Origin: a bacterium
GTDB taxonomy: Bacteria > Krumholzibacteriota > Krumholzibacteria > LZORAL124-64-63
Direction of reading: 5' to 3'
Assembly: GCA_016873405.1 (NCBI GenBank)
Contig: VGXH01000048.1
Coordinates: 1 to 9,221 of the forward strand
Length of the DNA: 9,221 nt
Positions within the stretch are counted from its first letter, which is position 1; every line of letters begins with the position of its first letter. The notes under the pieces are model-generated. The model had not been told where the DNA came from and searched no databases. It saw only the letters and a program-made list of their open reading frames with translations. The translations under genes and the position numbers were made by a program. Of this stretch, positions 1-6,312 are shown piece after piece.

Positions 1-949
1 TTTTGCCGACGCGCACCAGATGCTCGGCCAGGTCCCAGGCCTGGTCGCGCTCGTTGGTGATGATCTCGCGCGGGTGCAGCGGCTTGCCGGTCAGGTCGGC
101 CGGGCACATGTCGTTGCAGCGGCCGCACTCGGTGCAGGTGTACATGTCCAGGAAGCGCCGCCAGGAGAAGTCCTCCAGGCGCCCCACGCCGAACGTCTCG
201 CGCCCCTCGAACTCCAGCTTTTCCAGGGCGCCGGACGGCGTCAGCCGCCGCAGGTACACGGCCGGCAGCGCCGTCAGCACGTGGAAGTGCTTGCCGAAGG
301 GCAGGTAGTTCAGGAACGCCAGCACCAGGACGATGTGCGCCCAGTAATGCCCCTGCAGCCAGGTGGCGGTGGCCACGGGCCGGCCCTGGTCGTACAGGCC
401 CGCGCAGGCGGTCGCCAGCCAGGACCAGCCTCGCTCGGGGTGCCCGGGCTCCAGCGCGAACAGGGCGGCGTCGGCCAGGATGTCCGTGACCATGAGCGCG
501 CCGATCCAGGCCAGGATCAGGACGCCCTCGGCGCTCAGGCGCAGGCGGCGCGGGCGCGTCACCAGGCGGCGCCAGATGCCCCAGACGACGGCGGCGACGA
601 CCAGGGCGGCGAACGCGTCCCTGATCGCGACGTAGGCCAGGCTCAGGCCGCCGCCCAGCAGCGGCAGGTGGAAGTCCGCGTCGAACCCGCGCCCAATGAG
701 CGTGCAGGTGCGCGTGAAGACGACGATGAAGCCGGCGAAGATCGCGACGTGCATCCACCCGGCGCCCTTCTCCTGCAGCAGGCGCTGCTGCCCGAAGCCG
801 ATCACCAGCAGGGAACGCAGTCGATCGCCGACGCGGCCGCGGCGATCGTCCGGGGCCCCGGCCCGCAGCAGCCACCAGCGGTCGGCCATGGTCCCGGCGA
901 ACAGGGACAGCGAGCAGAACAGGAGCACGGACATGGCGATGGCGTTCAC
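1..949 (-). CDS. Membrane-bound Fe-S oxidoreductase, NarI/HdrD-type fusion (EtfD/EMO-like), C-terminus cut by window edge
   Basis: The first 316 residues of a larger membrane protein are present; the rest lies beyond the left edge. About five hydrophobic segments are visible (near residues 3-22, 63-86, 103-126, 142-166 and 203-226). They resemble the cytochrome b-type domain of respiratory nitrate reductase gamma subunits. His67, His205, His221 and His223 lie in or beside helices and are candidate haem b ligands. A ferredoxin-type motif follows: Cys272, Cys275, Cys278 and Cys282-Pro. Proteins of this plan normally continue with a second 4Fe-4S site and cysteine-rich CCG domains like heterodisulfide reductase HdrD. 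In studied cases (EMO of syntrophs, EtfD of mycobacteria) they pass electrons between electron-transfer flavoprotein and the menaquinone pool. That role is inferred here, since no etf gene is visible. The start is GTG at 949, with an AGGAG at 954-958. An in-frame ATG at 934 is an alternative but sits too far from that site. Confidence 0.82.
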   Translation of the reverse strand, partial: MNAIAMSVLLFCSLSLFAGTMADRWWLLRAGAPDDRRGRVGDRLRSLLVIGFGQQRLLQEKGAGWMHVAIFAGFIVVFTRTCTLIGRGFDADFHLPLLGGGLSLAYVAIRDAFAALVVAAVVWGIWRRLVTRPRRLRLSAEGVLILAWIGALMVTDILADAALFALEPGHPERGWSWLATACAGLYDQGRPVATATWLQGHYWAHIVLVLAFLNYLPFGKHFHVLTALPAVYLRRLTPSGALEKLEFEGRETFGVGRLEDFSWRRFLDMYTCTECGRCNDMCPADLTGKPLHPREIITNERDQAWDLAEHLVRVGK

Positions 950-953
950 GGCT

Positions 954-958
954 CTCCT
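954..958 (-). promoter_or_regulatory. Ribosome binding site of the Fe-S oxidoreductase
   Basis: On the minus strand an AGGAG lies four bases before the GTG at 949, inside GAAGGAGAGCC. The spacing is short but usable, and it favours GTG949 over the in-frame ATG at 934, which would be 19 bases away. There is no other Shine-Dalgarno-like stretch nearby. Confidence 0.55.
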
Positions 959-1016
959 TCGGCGGCGGCGTCCGCGGGACAGGCGCGGCGACGGGCGCGC
1001 CGGCTCTCCACCGGGG

Positions 1017-1043
1017 AAGATAACCGCCCGGCGCGAGGGACAA
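1017..1043 (-). promoter_or_regulatory. Candidate sigma70-like promoter for the Fe-S oxidoreductase
   Basis: Read on the minus strand, TTGTCC (1043-1038) could be a -35 box and TATCTT (1022-1017) a -10 box. The 15-base spacer is shorter than the preferred 16-18. This is one of the few AT-containing spots in a very GC-rich gap and would leave a 5' leader of about 60 bases before GTG949. It is a pattern match only. Confidence 0.25.
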
Positions 1044-1071
1044 CAGCCCGCGCCCGCGCGGACCTCGGCGG

Positions 1072-1100
1072 TTTACAGGAGCGGCGCTCCCGGTTAACCT
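1072..1100 (+). promoter_or_regulatory. Candidate sigma70-like promoter for the CoA-binding/nucleotide-sugar gene run
   Basis: TTTACA at 1072-1077 differs from the consensus -35 at one position. It is followed by exactly 17 bases and then TAACCT (1095-1100), a weak -10 that keeps T1, A2 and the final T. A perfect 5-bp inverted repeat, GGAGC-ggc-GCTCC (1078-1090), fills most of the spacer and could be an operator. The predicted transcript would begin near 1107, about 50 bases before the ATG at 1160. The stretch 1112-1130 just downstream is an extreme GC block (CCGCGG repeated) that could fold in the leader. No transcript data support any of this. Confidence 0.33.
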
Positions 1101-1159
1101 GACGGTCGCACCGCCGCGGCCGCCGCGGCCCGCAGTCCACACCGGCAAGGGCGGGAATC

Positions 1160-1594
1160 ATGGCCTCCGCTTCCGAACCCGTCAATCCCGCCGATGACAT
1201 CATCCGCTCGGTGCTGGCGGACATGAGGCGGGTCGCCGTCGTCGGGTTGTCCGCCCGGCCCGATCGGCCCAGCCACGGCATCGCCCGCTTCCTCGTCGGG
1301 CGCGGACTGGACGTCGTCGGGGTCAACCCGGCCCTCGACGAGGACGTCCTGGGGCTGCCGATCCACGCCGAGCTGTCGGACGTGGCCGGCCCGGTGGATG
1401 TCGTCGACGTCTTCCGCCGGAGCGACGCCGTGCCCGCGATCGTCGACCAGGCGATCGCCATCGGCGCCCGCGCGATCTGGCTGCAGGAGGGAGTCGTGCA
1501 CGAGGAGGCCGCGGCGCGGGCCCGGGCCGCCGGGCTGGTCGTCATCCAGGACCGCTGCCTCTACAAGGAGTGGCTGCGGTTGCTGAACGGATGA
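1160..1594 (+). CDS. CoA-binding protein, YccU family
   Basis: A 144-residue single-domain protein with the Rossmann-like CoA-binding fold (CoA_binding_2 family, E. coli YccU type). Visible hallmarks are the nucleotide-binding loop VAVVGLSARPDRPS at residues 25-38, the strand around VVGVNP, the VDVVDVFRRS block, the IWLQEGV block, and the C-terminal VIQDRC with Cys133. Length and motif order match full-length family members. The family binds CoA or acyl-CoA in the cytoplasm; its precise role is not known, and it resembles the CoA-binding domain of succinyl-CoA synthetase alpha and of ADP-forming acyl-CoA ligases. It is first in a plus-strand run and its TGA overlaps the next ATG (ATGA). The start at 1160 has only a weak GGGA a few bases upstream. 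A link to sugar metabolism is not obvious and may reflect shared transcription only. Confidence 0.9.
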   Translation: MASASEPVNPADDIIRSVLADMRRVAVVGLSARPDRPSHGIARFLVGRGLDVVGVNPALDEDVLGLPIHAELSDVAGPVDVVDVFRRSDAVPAIVDQAIAIGARAIWLQEGVVHEEAAARARAAGLVVIQDRCLYKEWLRLLNG

Positions 1595-2643
1595 CGGGCA
1601 TGGCCGGCGAGCGCGGTCAAGCGGGCGGCGGCGATCTGGTCACCGGCGCGCTCGGCTTCGTCGGGCTGCATCTGGTGCGCGCGCTGTTGATCGACGGACG
1701 CAGCGTGGCGGGGTTGGGGCGACAGCCGGGGGGCGCGCCGTCGCCGGACGCGACGGGCGGCTTCGCGCGGTGCGCCGGCGGCGGCCGGGGCGCGCTGCGC
1801 TACGAGGGACCTGCCGGCGCGTTCGCGTACCACGAGGCCTCGCTGCAGGACGGTCCGGCCCTGGCGGCCGCGATCGGGGCCGCGCGGCCGCGGGTGATCT
1901 ACCACCTGGCGGCGCAGAGTTCGGCCGCGGCGTCGTTCGACGATCCCCGCGACACGTTCGCGTCCAACGTGCTGGGCACGCTCTGCCTGCTGGAGGCCGT
2001 GCGCGCGCTGCCGGCCGCCGAGCGCCCGATCGTCGTCGTGGCCGGCTCGGCCGAGGAGTACGGGCCGCGGCCGCCGGACTCCCCGCCGCTGGTCGAGGAC
2101 AGCCCGCCGGCGCCGGTGTCGCCGTACGCCGCGAGCAAGGCCGCCCAGACGCTCCTGTGCCAGCAGTACCACCGGACCTGGAACCTGCCGGTGGTGGTCG
2201 CGCGGCCGTTCGCCCAGACCGGACCCGGCCAGCAGCCGCGTTTCGCCTTCGCGTCGTTCGCGCGCCAGATCGCCGCCGCCGAGGCGGGCCAGGGGCCGGC
2301 CGAGGTCGTCACCGGCGACCTCAGCCCGATCCGCGACTATCTCCACGTGCGCGACGCCGTGGCGGCGTACCGGGCGCTGGCCGCGCGCGGTCGCCCCGGC
2401 GAGATCTACAACATCTGTTCGGGAACGGCGTTGACGATGGCCGAGGGACTGAGGATATTGGTGGCCGCCGCCCGCGTGCCGGTCGCCGTTCGCCGCGACC
2501 CGTCGCGGAACCGGCCGGCGGACACGCCGCGTTTGGTGGGGGACAACCGCAAGTTGCGCGCGGAGACCGGCTGGAAGCCCGTGAGCGACGCGCGCACCGC
2601 CCTGCTCGACCTCCTGGACGAGGCCCGAAAGGAATTCGCATGA
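1591..2643 (+). CDS. rmd: NAD(P)-dependent sugar reductase, GDP-4-keto-6-deoxy-D-mannose reductase (Rmd)-like
   Basis: A 350-residue extended short-chain dehydrogenase. The glycine motif TGALGFVG is at residues 18-25, and the catalytic set is Ser153, Tyr179 and Lys183 (YAASK). The blocks RPFAQTGPGQ, SPIRDYLHVRDAV and EIYNICSG, and the ending with LVGDNRKLRAETGWKP, closely match bacterial Rmd, which reduces GDP-4-keto-6-deoxy-D-mannose to GDP-D-rhamnose. An arginine near the end of the second strand (GLGRQ) suggests NADPH use. A 4-epimerase or 4,6-dehydratase on another nucleotide sugar remains possible, as this family is hard to separate by eye. The chosen ATG overlaps the previous stop (ATGA). 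ATG1600 or GTG1570 are alternatives. The segment before the glycine motif is unusual: a Gly/Ala-rich stretch with a short first strand (DLVTG). The partner dehydratase Gmd is not in the window. Confidence 0.82.
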   Translation: MTGMAGERGQAGGGDLVTGALGFVGLHLVRALLIDGRSVAGLGRQPGGAPSPDATGGFARCAGGGRGALRYEGPAGAFAYHEASLQDGPALAAAIGAARPRVIYHLAAQSSAAASFDDPRDTFASNVLGTLCLLEAVRALPAAERPIVVVAGSAEEYGPRPPDSPPLVEDSPPAPVSPYAASKAAQTLLCQQYHRTWNLPVVVARPFAQTGPGQQPRFAFASFARQIAAAEAGQGPAEVVTGDLSPIRDYLHVRDAVAAYRALAARGRPGEIYNICSGTALTMAEGLRILVAAARVPVAVRRDPSRNRPADTPRLVGDNRKLRAETGWKPVSDARTALLDLLDEARKEFA

Positions 2644-3965
2644 TCCGCATCTGCATGGTCGGCACCGGCTACGTGGGCCTGGTTTCCGGAGCCTGCATGG
2701 CCGACTTCGGCAACATCGTGACCTGCGTCGACATCAACAGGGAACGCATCGAGAAGCTGGAGCGCGGGGAAATCCCGTTCTACGAGCCGGGACTCGATCG
2801 CCTGGTGCTGAAGAACGTGCGCGAGGGCCGGCTGCTGTTCTCGACCAGCCTGGCCGAAGGCATGCGCGACGCCGAGGTCGTGTTCATCGCCGTCCAGACG
2901 CCGATGTCCGAGAGCGGCGAGGCGGACCTGCAATACGTGATGAAGGTCGGCGAGCAGATCGGCGACCTGCTCGAGGACTACAAGGTCATCGTCACCAAGA
3001 GCACGGTCCCGGTCGGCACGAGCCGGGCGTTGCGCAAGGTCATCGCCGCCCGCGTGCGCCCGGGTGTGACCTTCGACATGGCCAGCAACCCGGAGTTCCT
3101 GCGCGAGGGCTCGAGCATCGAGGACTTCATGCGCCCGGACCGCGTGGTCATCGGCACCGACACGACGCGCGCCGAGGAGTTGCTGCGCGAGATCTACCGG
3201 CCGCTCTACCTGCTCGACACGCCCATGGTCAAGGCGGGGATCGAGACCTCCGAGCTGATCAAGTACGCGGCCAACGCCTTCCTGGCCGTGAAGATCTCGT
3301 ACATCAACGAGATCGCGCGCCTGGCCGAACGCGTCGGCGCCGACGTCTTCGACATCTCCAAGGCCCTGGGCCTGGACAAGCGCATCGGCTCCAAGTTCCT
3401 GCACCCGGGCCTCGGCTTCGGCGGCAGTTGCCTGCCGAAGGACACCAACGCGCTGGTCCACATCGCGGGCGAGGCCGGTGAGGACATGTCCATCGTGCGC
3501 GCGGCCATCGCCGTCAACGCGGCCATCCCGGCCCGCGCGGTGGCCAAGGCCGAGGCGCTGGCCGGCGACCTGCGCGGCCGCACGGTGGCGCTGCTCGGAC
3601 TCGCCTTCAAGCCCAACACCGACGACATCCGCCAGGCCGCCAGCCTCGAGCTGGTGAAGCTGCTCAAGGAGCGCGGCTGCCGGCTGCGCGCCCACGACCC
3701 CGCCGCGATGGAGAACTTCAAGCTCTTCCATCCGGACCTGCACTGCTGCGGTTCGCCCTGGGAGGCGTGCGAAGGCGCCGACATCTGCATCCTGGTGACC
3801 GAATGGAACGAATACCGCCGCCTGGACCTCGGGCGCCTCAAGAGCATCATGGCCGGCGACGTGTTCCTGGACTGCCGGAACGTGTACGACCTGCCGCAGG
3901 TGCAGAAGCACGGCTTCCGCTACGATTGCTTCGGACGGGCCGATCACCGCTCGCCGGCCGCCTGA
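2640..3965 (+). CDS. ugd: UDP-glucose 6-dehydrogenase
   Basis: A 441-residue enzyme that oxidises UDP-glucose to UDP-glucuronate with two NAD+. The N-terminal NAD site is VGTGYVG (residues 7-13). The family blocks TKSTVPVGT, NPEFLREGS, the central-helix lysine in LIKYAANAFLA, and the catalytic-cysteine motif GFGGSCLPKD (Cys264) are all intact. The C-terminal UDP-binding domain contains LGLAFKPNTDDIR, then VTEWNEY and the final DCRNVYD. The GSCLPKD form and length fit the UDP-glucose branch rather than the WecC/WbpA UDP-HexNAc dehydrogenases, which carry GGHCIPVDP. One mild variant is Gln86 in AVQTP, where Gly is common. The start ATG overlaps the upstream TGA (ATGA) and is preceded by AAAGGA at 2628-2633. 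UDP-glucuronate feeds capsule, exopolysaccharide or LPS sugars. Confidence 0.95.
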   Translation: MIRICMVGTGYVGLVSGACMADFGNIVTCVDINRERIEKLERGEIPFYEPGLDRLVLKNVREGRLLFSTSLAEGMRDAEVVFIAVQTPMSESGEADLQYVMKVGEQIGDLLEDYKVIVTKSTVPVGTSRALRKVIAARVRPGVTFDMASNPEFLREGSSIEDFMRPDRVVIGTDTTRAEELLREIYRPLYLLDTPMVKAGIETSELIKYAANAFLAVKISYINEIARLAERVGADVFDISKALGLDKRIGSKFLHPGLGFGGSCLPKDTNALVHIAGEAGEDMSIVRAAIAVNAAIPARAVAKAEALAGDLRGRTVALLGLAFKPNTDDIRQAASLELVKLLKERGCRLRAHDPAAMENFKLFHPDLHCCGSPWEACEGADICILVTEWNEYRRLDLGRLKSIMAGDVFLDCRNVYDLPQVQKHGFRYDCFGRADHRSPAA

Positions 3966-4017
3966 GCGGCGCCGGAAGGCCGACCAACGCCCTTCGCGGG
4001 CAGACGAGACGGGTATC

Positions 4018-5154
4018 ATGAACGCTCCGCTCCGCCGTGTGGGACGCTACGACCTGGTCACGCCCATGCTGCCGTGCAAGGACGAGATCCTGGCCAAGTT
4101 CGAGAAGCTCCTTCTGTCCGGCCGGTACATCCTGGCCGACGAGGTGCGACTGCTCGAGGAGGAACTGGCCGCCGCCTGCGGCGTGGCCGATTGCGTCGGC
4201 GTCGCCTCGGGCTCGTCGGCCCTGTTCGTGGCCCTGGCCATGGCGGGCGTCCGGCCCGGCGACGAGGTGATCACGACGCCCTACACGTTCGACGCGACGA
4301 TGGAGGCGATCATTCTCCTGGACGCGGTGCCGGTGTTCGTCGACATCCTGCCGGGCGACCTCAACCTGGATCCCGCGAAAGTGGAGGCCGCGATCACGCC
4401 GCGCACGCGGGCGATCATGCCGGTCCCCATCTTCGGCGCGCCGTGCGACATGGATGCCATCGAGGCCATCGCCGGCCGGCACGGCCTGGAAGTGGTGATG
4501 GACAACGCGCAGGCCTTCGGCACGCTGTACAAGGGCCGGCCGATCTCGGCCTGCGGGCGCATGGCCACGCTGAGTTTCTACCCGACGAAGAACCTGCCGG
4601 GCATCGGCGACGGCGGCGCCGTCTGCTGCCGCGACAAGCAGGACGCCGAACGGATCCGCCGCATCCGCGGGCACCAGCCGGTGCGCGCCAACAACCACCT
4701 GTACACCGGCTGGAACAGCCGGCTGGACGAGGTGCAGGCGATGGTGATCCGCGTGCGCCTGGCCCGCTTCGCGGAGGAGCAGGCCGACCGCGACCGCGTG
4801 GCGGCCATCTACGACAGCTACATCCCGGCCGACAACCGGCTGCGCCTGGCGGGCGACCACCCCGGGATGCGCATGACCTACCACCAGTACTGGGTGCGCT
4901 CCGCCGATCGCGAGGGCCTGCGCCGCGCGCTGGATGCCGCGGGCGTCGATGTCGGCATCTACTACGACCCGCCCCTGCACCGGCACGAACTGGCGGTCTA
5001 CGGCCGGGCCGCGGGCGAGCTGCCGAAAGCCGAGCGGGCGGGGCGCGAGATCCTCACGCTGCCCATCCACGCGGCGCTGCCGTTCGAGGACGCGCACCGG
5101 GTCGGGGCGATCGTGCGCGACTTCCTGGCCGCCGGCGGGAGTTCCGGTGCGTGA
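4018..5154 (+). CDS. DegT/DnrJ/EryC1/StrS-family PLP-dependent sugar aminotransferase
   Basis: A 378-residue, full-length member of the family that transfers an amino group, usually from glutamate, to a keto-sugar nucleotide. Visible features are the cofactor-phosphate region GSSALFVAL, the PYTFDAT block, Asp162 in MDNAQAFG (pairs with the PLP pyridine nitrogen), and the Schiff-base Lys191 in SFYPTKNLPGIGDGGAV. The C-terminal half has NSRLDEVQA and the ending LTLPIHAAL. All catalytic residues are present, so it should be active. The exact substrate cannot be read from the sequence. After ugd, a keto derivative of a UDP- or GDP-sugar is plausible. A 52-base gap separates it from ugd, with no strong Shine-Dalgarno before the ATG and no convincing terminator, so it probably belongs to the same transcript. 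The HemC-like gene overlaps its last eight bases. Confidence 0.92.
   Translation: MNAPLRRVGRYDLVTPMLPCKDEILAKFEKLLLSGRYILADEVRLLEEELAAACGVADCVGVASGSSALFVALAMAGVRPGDEVITTPYTFDATMEAIILLDAVPVFVDILPGDLNLDPAKVEAAITPRTRAIMPVPIFGAPCDMDAIEAIAGRHGLEVVMDNAQAFGTLYKGRPISACGRMATLSFYPTKNLPGIGDGGAVCCRDKQDAERIRRIRGHQPVRANNHLYTGWNSRLDEVQAMVIRVRLARFAEEQADRDRVAAIYDSYIPADNRLRLAGDHPGMRMTYHQYWVRSADREGLRRALDAAGVDVGIYYDPPLHRHELAVYGRAAGELPKAERAGREILTLPIHAALPFEDAHRVGAIVRDFLAAGGSSGA
5137..5141 (+). promoter_or_regulatory. Ribosome binding site that fixes the start of the HemC-like gene
   Basis: GGGAG lies inside the end of the aminotransferase gene, five bases before GTG5147. It is the best-placed ribosome binding site in this reading frame and coincides with where HemC similarity begins. 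A much longer open frame upstream (from 4934) is only the aminotransferase gene read out of frame. Confidence 0.65.
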
Positions 5155-6298
5155 CACGCCGGCCGGGCGCCCCGGGGCGCTGACGTTCGCGAGCCTGGCC
5201 TCGCCGCTGGCGCGCTGCCAGGCCCAGGCGGTGATCGACCGGCTGCAGCGGCGCGCGCGCAACCTGACCTGCGGTCTCGAACTGCTCAATTCGCCCGTGG
5301 CGGACGGACCGCGCTCCGGCGAGGCGTTCGTCGCCGCCTGCCGGACCGAGGTCGCCTTCCTGCTCGGGGAGTTGGCCGCCGGCCGCGCCCGCTGCCTCGT
5401 GCTCGAGGCGGCGGACATGCTGGCGGCGGGCCTGGGCGCGGCCGCGATCGTCTGCGTGCCGGATCGCGGCGCGCCGTTCGACGCCTTCCTCAACCGCAGC
5501 GGCCGCATCATGGACGAGATGGAGCCGCGCAGCCGGATCGGCGTCATGTCCCAGCGGGTCCGCGCGCAGCTGCAGCACCTGTGGCCCGACCTGAGATTCG
5601 AGATCTTGCGCGGCGGCGTTGACCGCGCGCTGGAGATCCACCTGCGGCGCAGCGAGGTCGACGGCCTGGTGCTGCCGGCTTCGGTGGCCGAGCAGCTGGG
5701 CATCCAGGGCATCGTCGCCGAGATCTTCGCCCCCGAGTTCGTGCTGCCGGGGCCGGGCCAGGGCACGCTCGTCGTCGTCGCCCGCGAGGGCGACGATCAG
5801 GCGCGCGAACTGCTGGCGCCGCTCCACTCGGAGGACTCGGCCCGCGAACTGGCGGCCGAGACCGCGTTCCACGGGCGCATGCTCCCGGACCAGGACCTGC
5901 CGGTCGGGGCGCTCGCGCGCGTCGAGGGGGCCGCGGTGGAGATCGTCGGCTGCACGGGCACCGGCCGCCGCCACGTCGCGGCCGCCGGCGCCGCCTCCGA
6001 AGCGGCCGCCGTCGGCGGCGAACTGGCCCTCAAGCTGCTGAGCCACCGCGAATCGCTGGCCGACCTGCTCGATGTGGATTTCCCGGACGGGCTGCCCGAC
6101 GAGCGGGACGAGGACGTCGAGTTGCTGGGCGGGCTCGGCGAGGACGAACCGGCGGGCGACCGCGAAGACGACTTCGACGACCTCGACGATCTGAGCGGAT
6201 TCGAGGACCTGGCCGACGAAGACGACGACGACCCGGACGGGGGTTTCGACGATCCCGGGGACGGTGACGACGAGGAGAGCGGCCGCCGTCGCCGGTAG
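5147..6298 (+). CDS. Diverged porphobilinogen deaminase (HemC)-like protein with acidic C-terminal tail, probable pseudoenzyme
   Basis: A 383-residue protein. Residues 12 to about 305 follow the HemC (hydroxymethylbilane synthase) pattern in order: SPLARCQA at 19-26, VCVPDR, RIGVMSQRVRAQL, ILRGGVDRAL, VLPASVAEQLGI, PGPGQG at 201-206, and AETAF followed by LPVGALA. With a steady offset of about six from E. coli HemC, the key residues can be matched by eye. Asp84 is kept (Asp90). Arg11 becomes Leu17, Lys83 becomes Ala89, Arg132 becomes Val138 and Arg155 becomes Ala161. The cofactor-carrying Cys242 becomes Gln249. The protein should therefore be unable to attach dipyrromethane or make hydroxymethylbilane. 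Residues 309-383 are a tail with 36 Asp/Glu out of 75, ending in SGRRRR. There is no signal peptide, so it is probably cytoplasmic. The GTG start has GGGAG five bases upstream and overlaps the aminotransferase stop by eight bases. Its function is unknown; ligand binding or regulation is an inference. Confidence 0.78.
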   Translation: MRDTPAGRPGALTFASLASPLARCQAQAVIDRLQRRARNLTCGLELLNSPVADGPRSGEAFVAACRTEVAFLLGELAAGRARCLVLEAADMLAAGLGAAAIVCVPDRGAPFDAFLNRSGRIMDEMEPRSRIGVMSQRVRAQLQHLWPDLRFEILRGGVDRALEIHLRRSEVDGLVLPASVAEQLGIQGIVAEIFAPEFVLPGPGQGTLVVVAREGDDQARELLAPLHSEDSARELAAETAFHGRMLPDQDLPVGALARVEGAAVEIVGCTGTGRRHVAAAGAASEAAAVGGELALKLLSHRESLADLLDVDFPDGLPDERDEDVELLGGLGEDEPAGDREDDFDDLDDLSGFEDLADEDDDDPDGGFDDPGDGDDEESGRRRR

Positions 6299-6312
6299 CC
6301 TGCCGGCCGTCG

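Noticed and set aside
20..1102. Long plus-strand open frame of about 360 codons opposite the Fe-S oxidoreductase
   Set aside because: The translation is a Gln/Ala/Arg/Gly-rich composition with no family motif, typical of the antisense frame of a GC-rich gene. The minus strand carries clear membrane helices and a 4Fe-4S motif in the same place.
1112..1130. Tandem CCGCGG/GCCGCC block in the leader of the CoA-binding gene
   Set aside because: It looks like simple GC-rich repetition with several equivalent foldings. There is no riboswitch-like architecture or clear leader peptide.
3966..4017. Terminator or separate promoter in the gap between ugd and the aminotransferase gene
   Set aside because: Only a weak, mismatched GAAGG/CCTTC pairing and no -10/-35-like pair are visible.
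2406..4019. 537-codon minus-strand open frame opposite ugd
   Set aside because: Antisense shadow: low-complexity Val/Ala/His/Asp/Gln-rich product with no motif, while the plus strand encodes an intact UDP-glucose dehydrogenase.
3847..5766. 639-codon minus-strand open frame opposite the aminotransferase and HemC-like genes
   Set aside because: It spans two real genes on the other strand, shows no recognisable domain and has the biased composition of an antisense frame.
5147..6298. Calling this gene a normal hemC
   Set aside because: The cofactor cysteine and several substrate-binding basic residues are missing, and the neighbours are sugar genes rather than haem genes, so catalytic activity cannot be supported.
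6291..6307. Possible terminator hairpin between the convergent HemC-like gene and pyrD (GCCGG ... CCGGC)
   Set aside because: Only five base pairs with a seven-base loop, no T-run, and it overlaps the stop codon. At this GC content such repeats are expected by chance.
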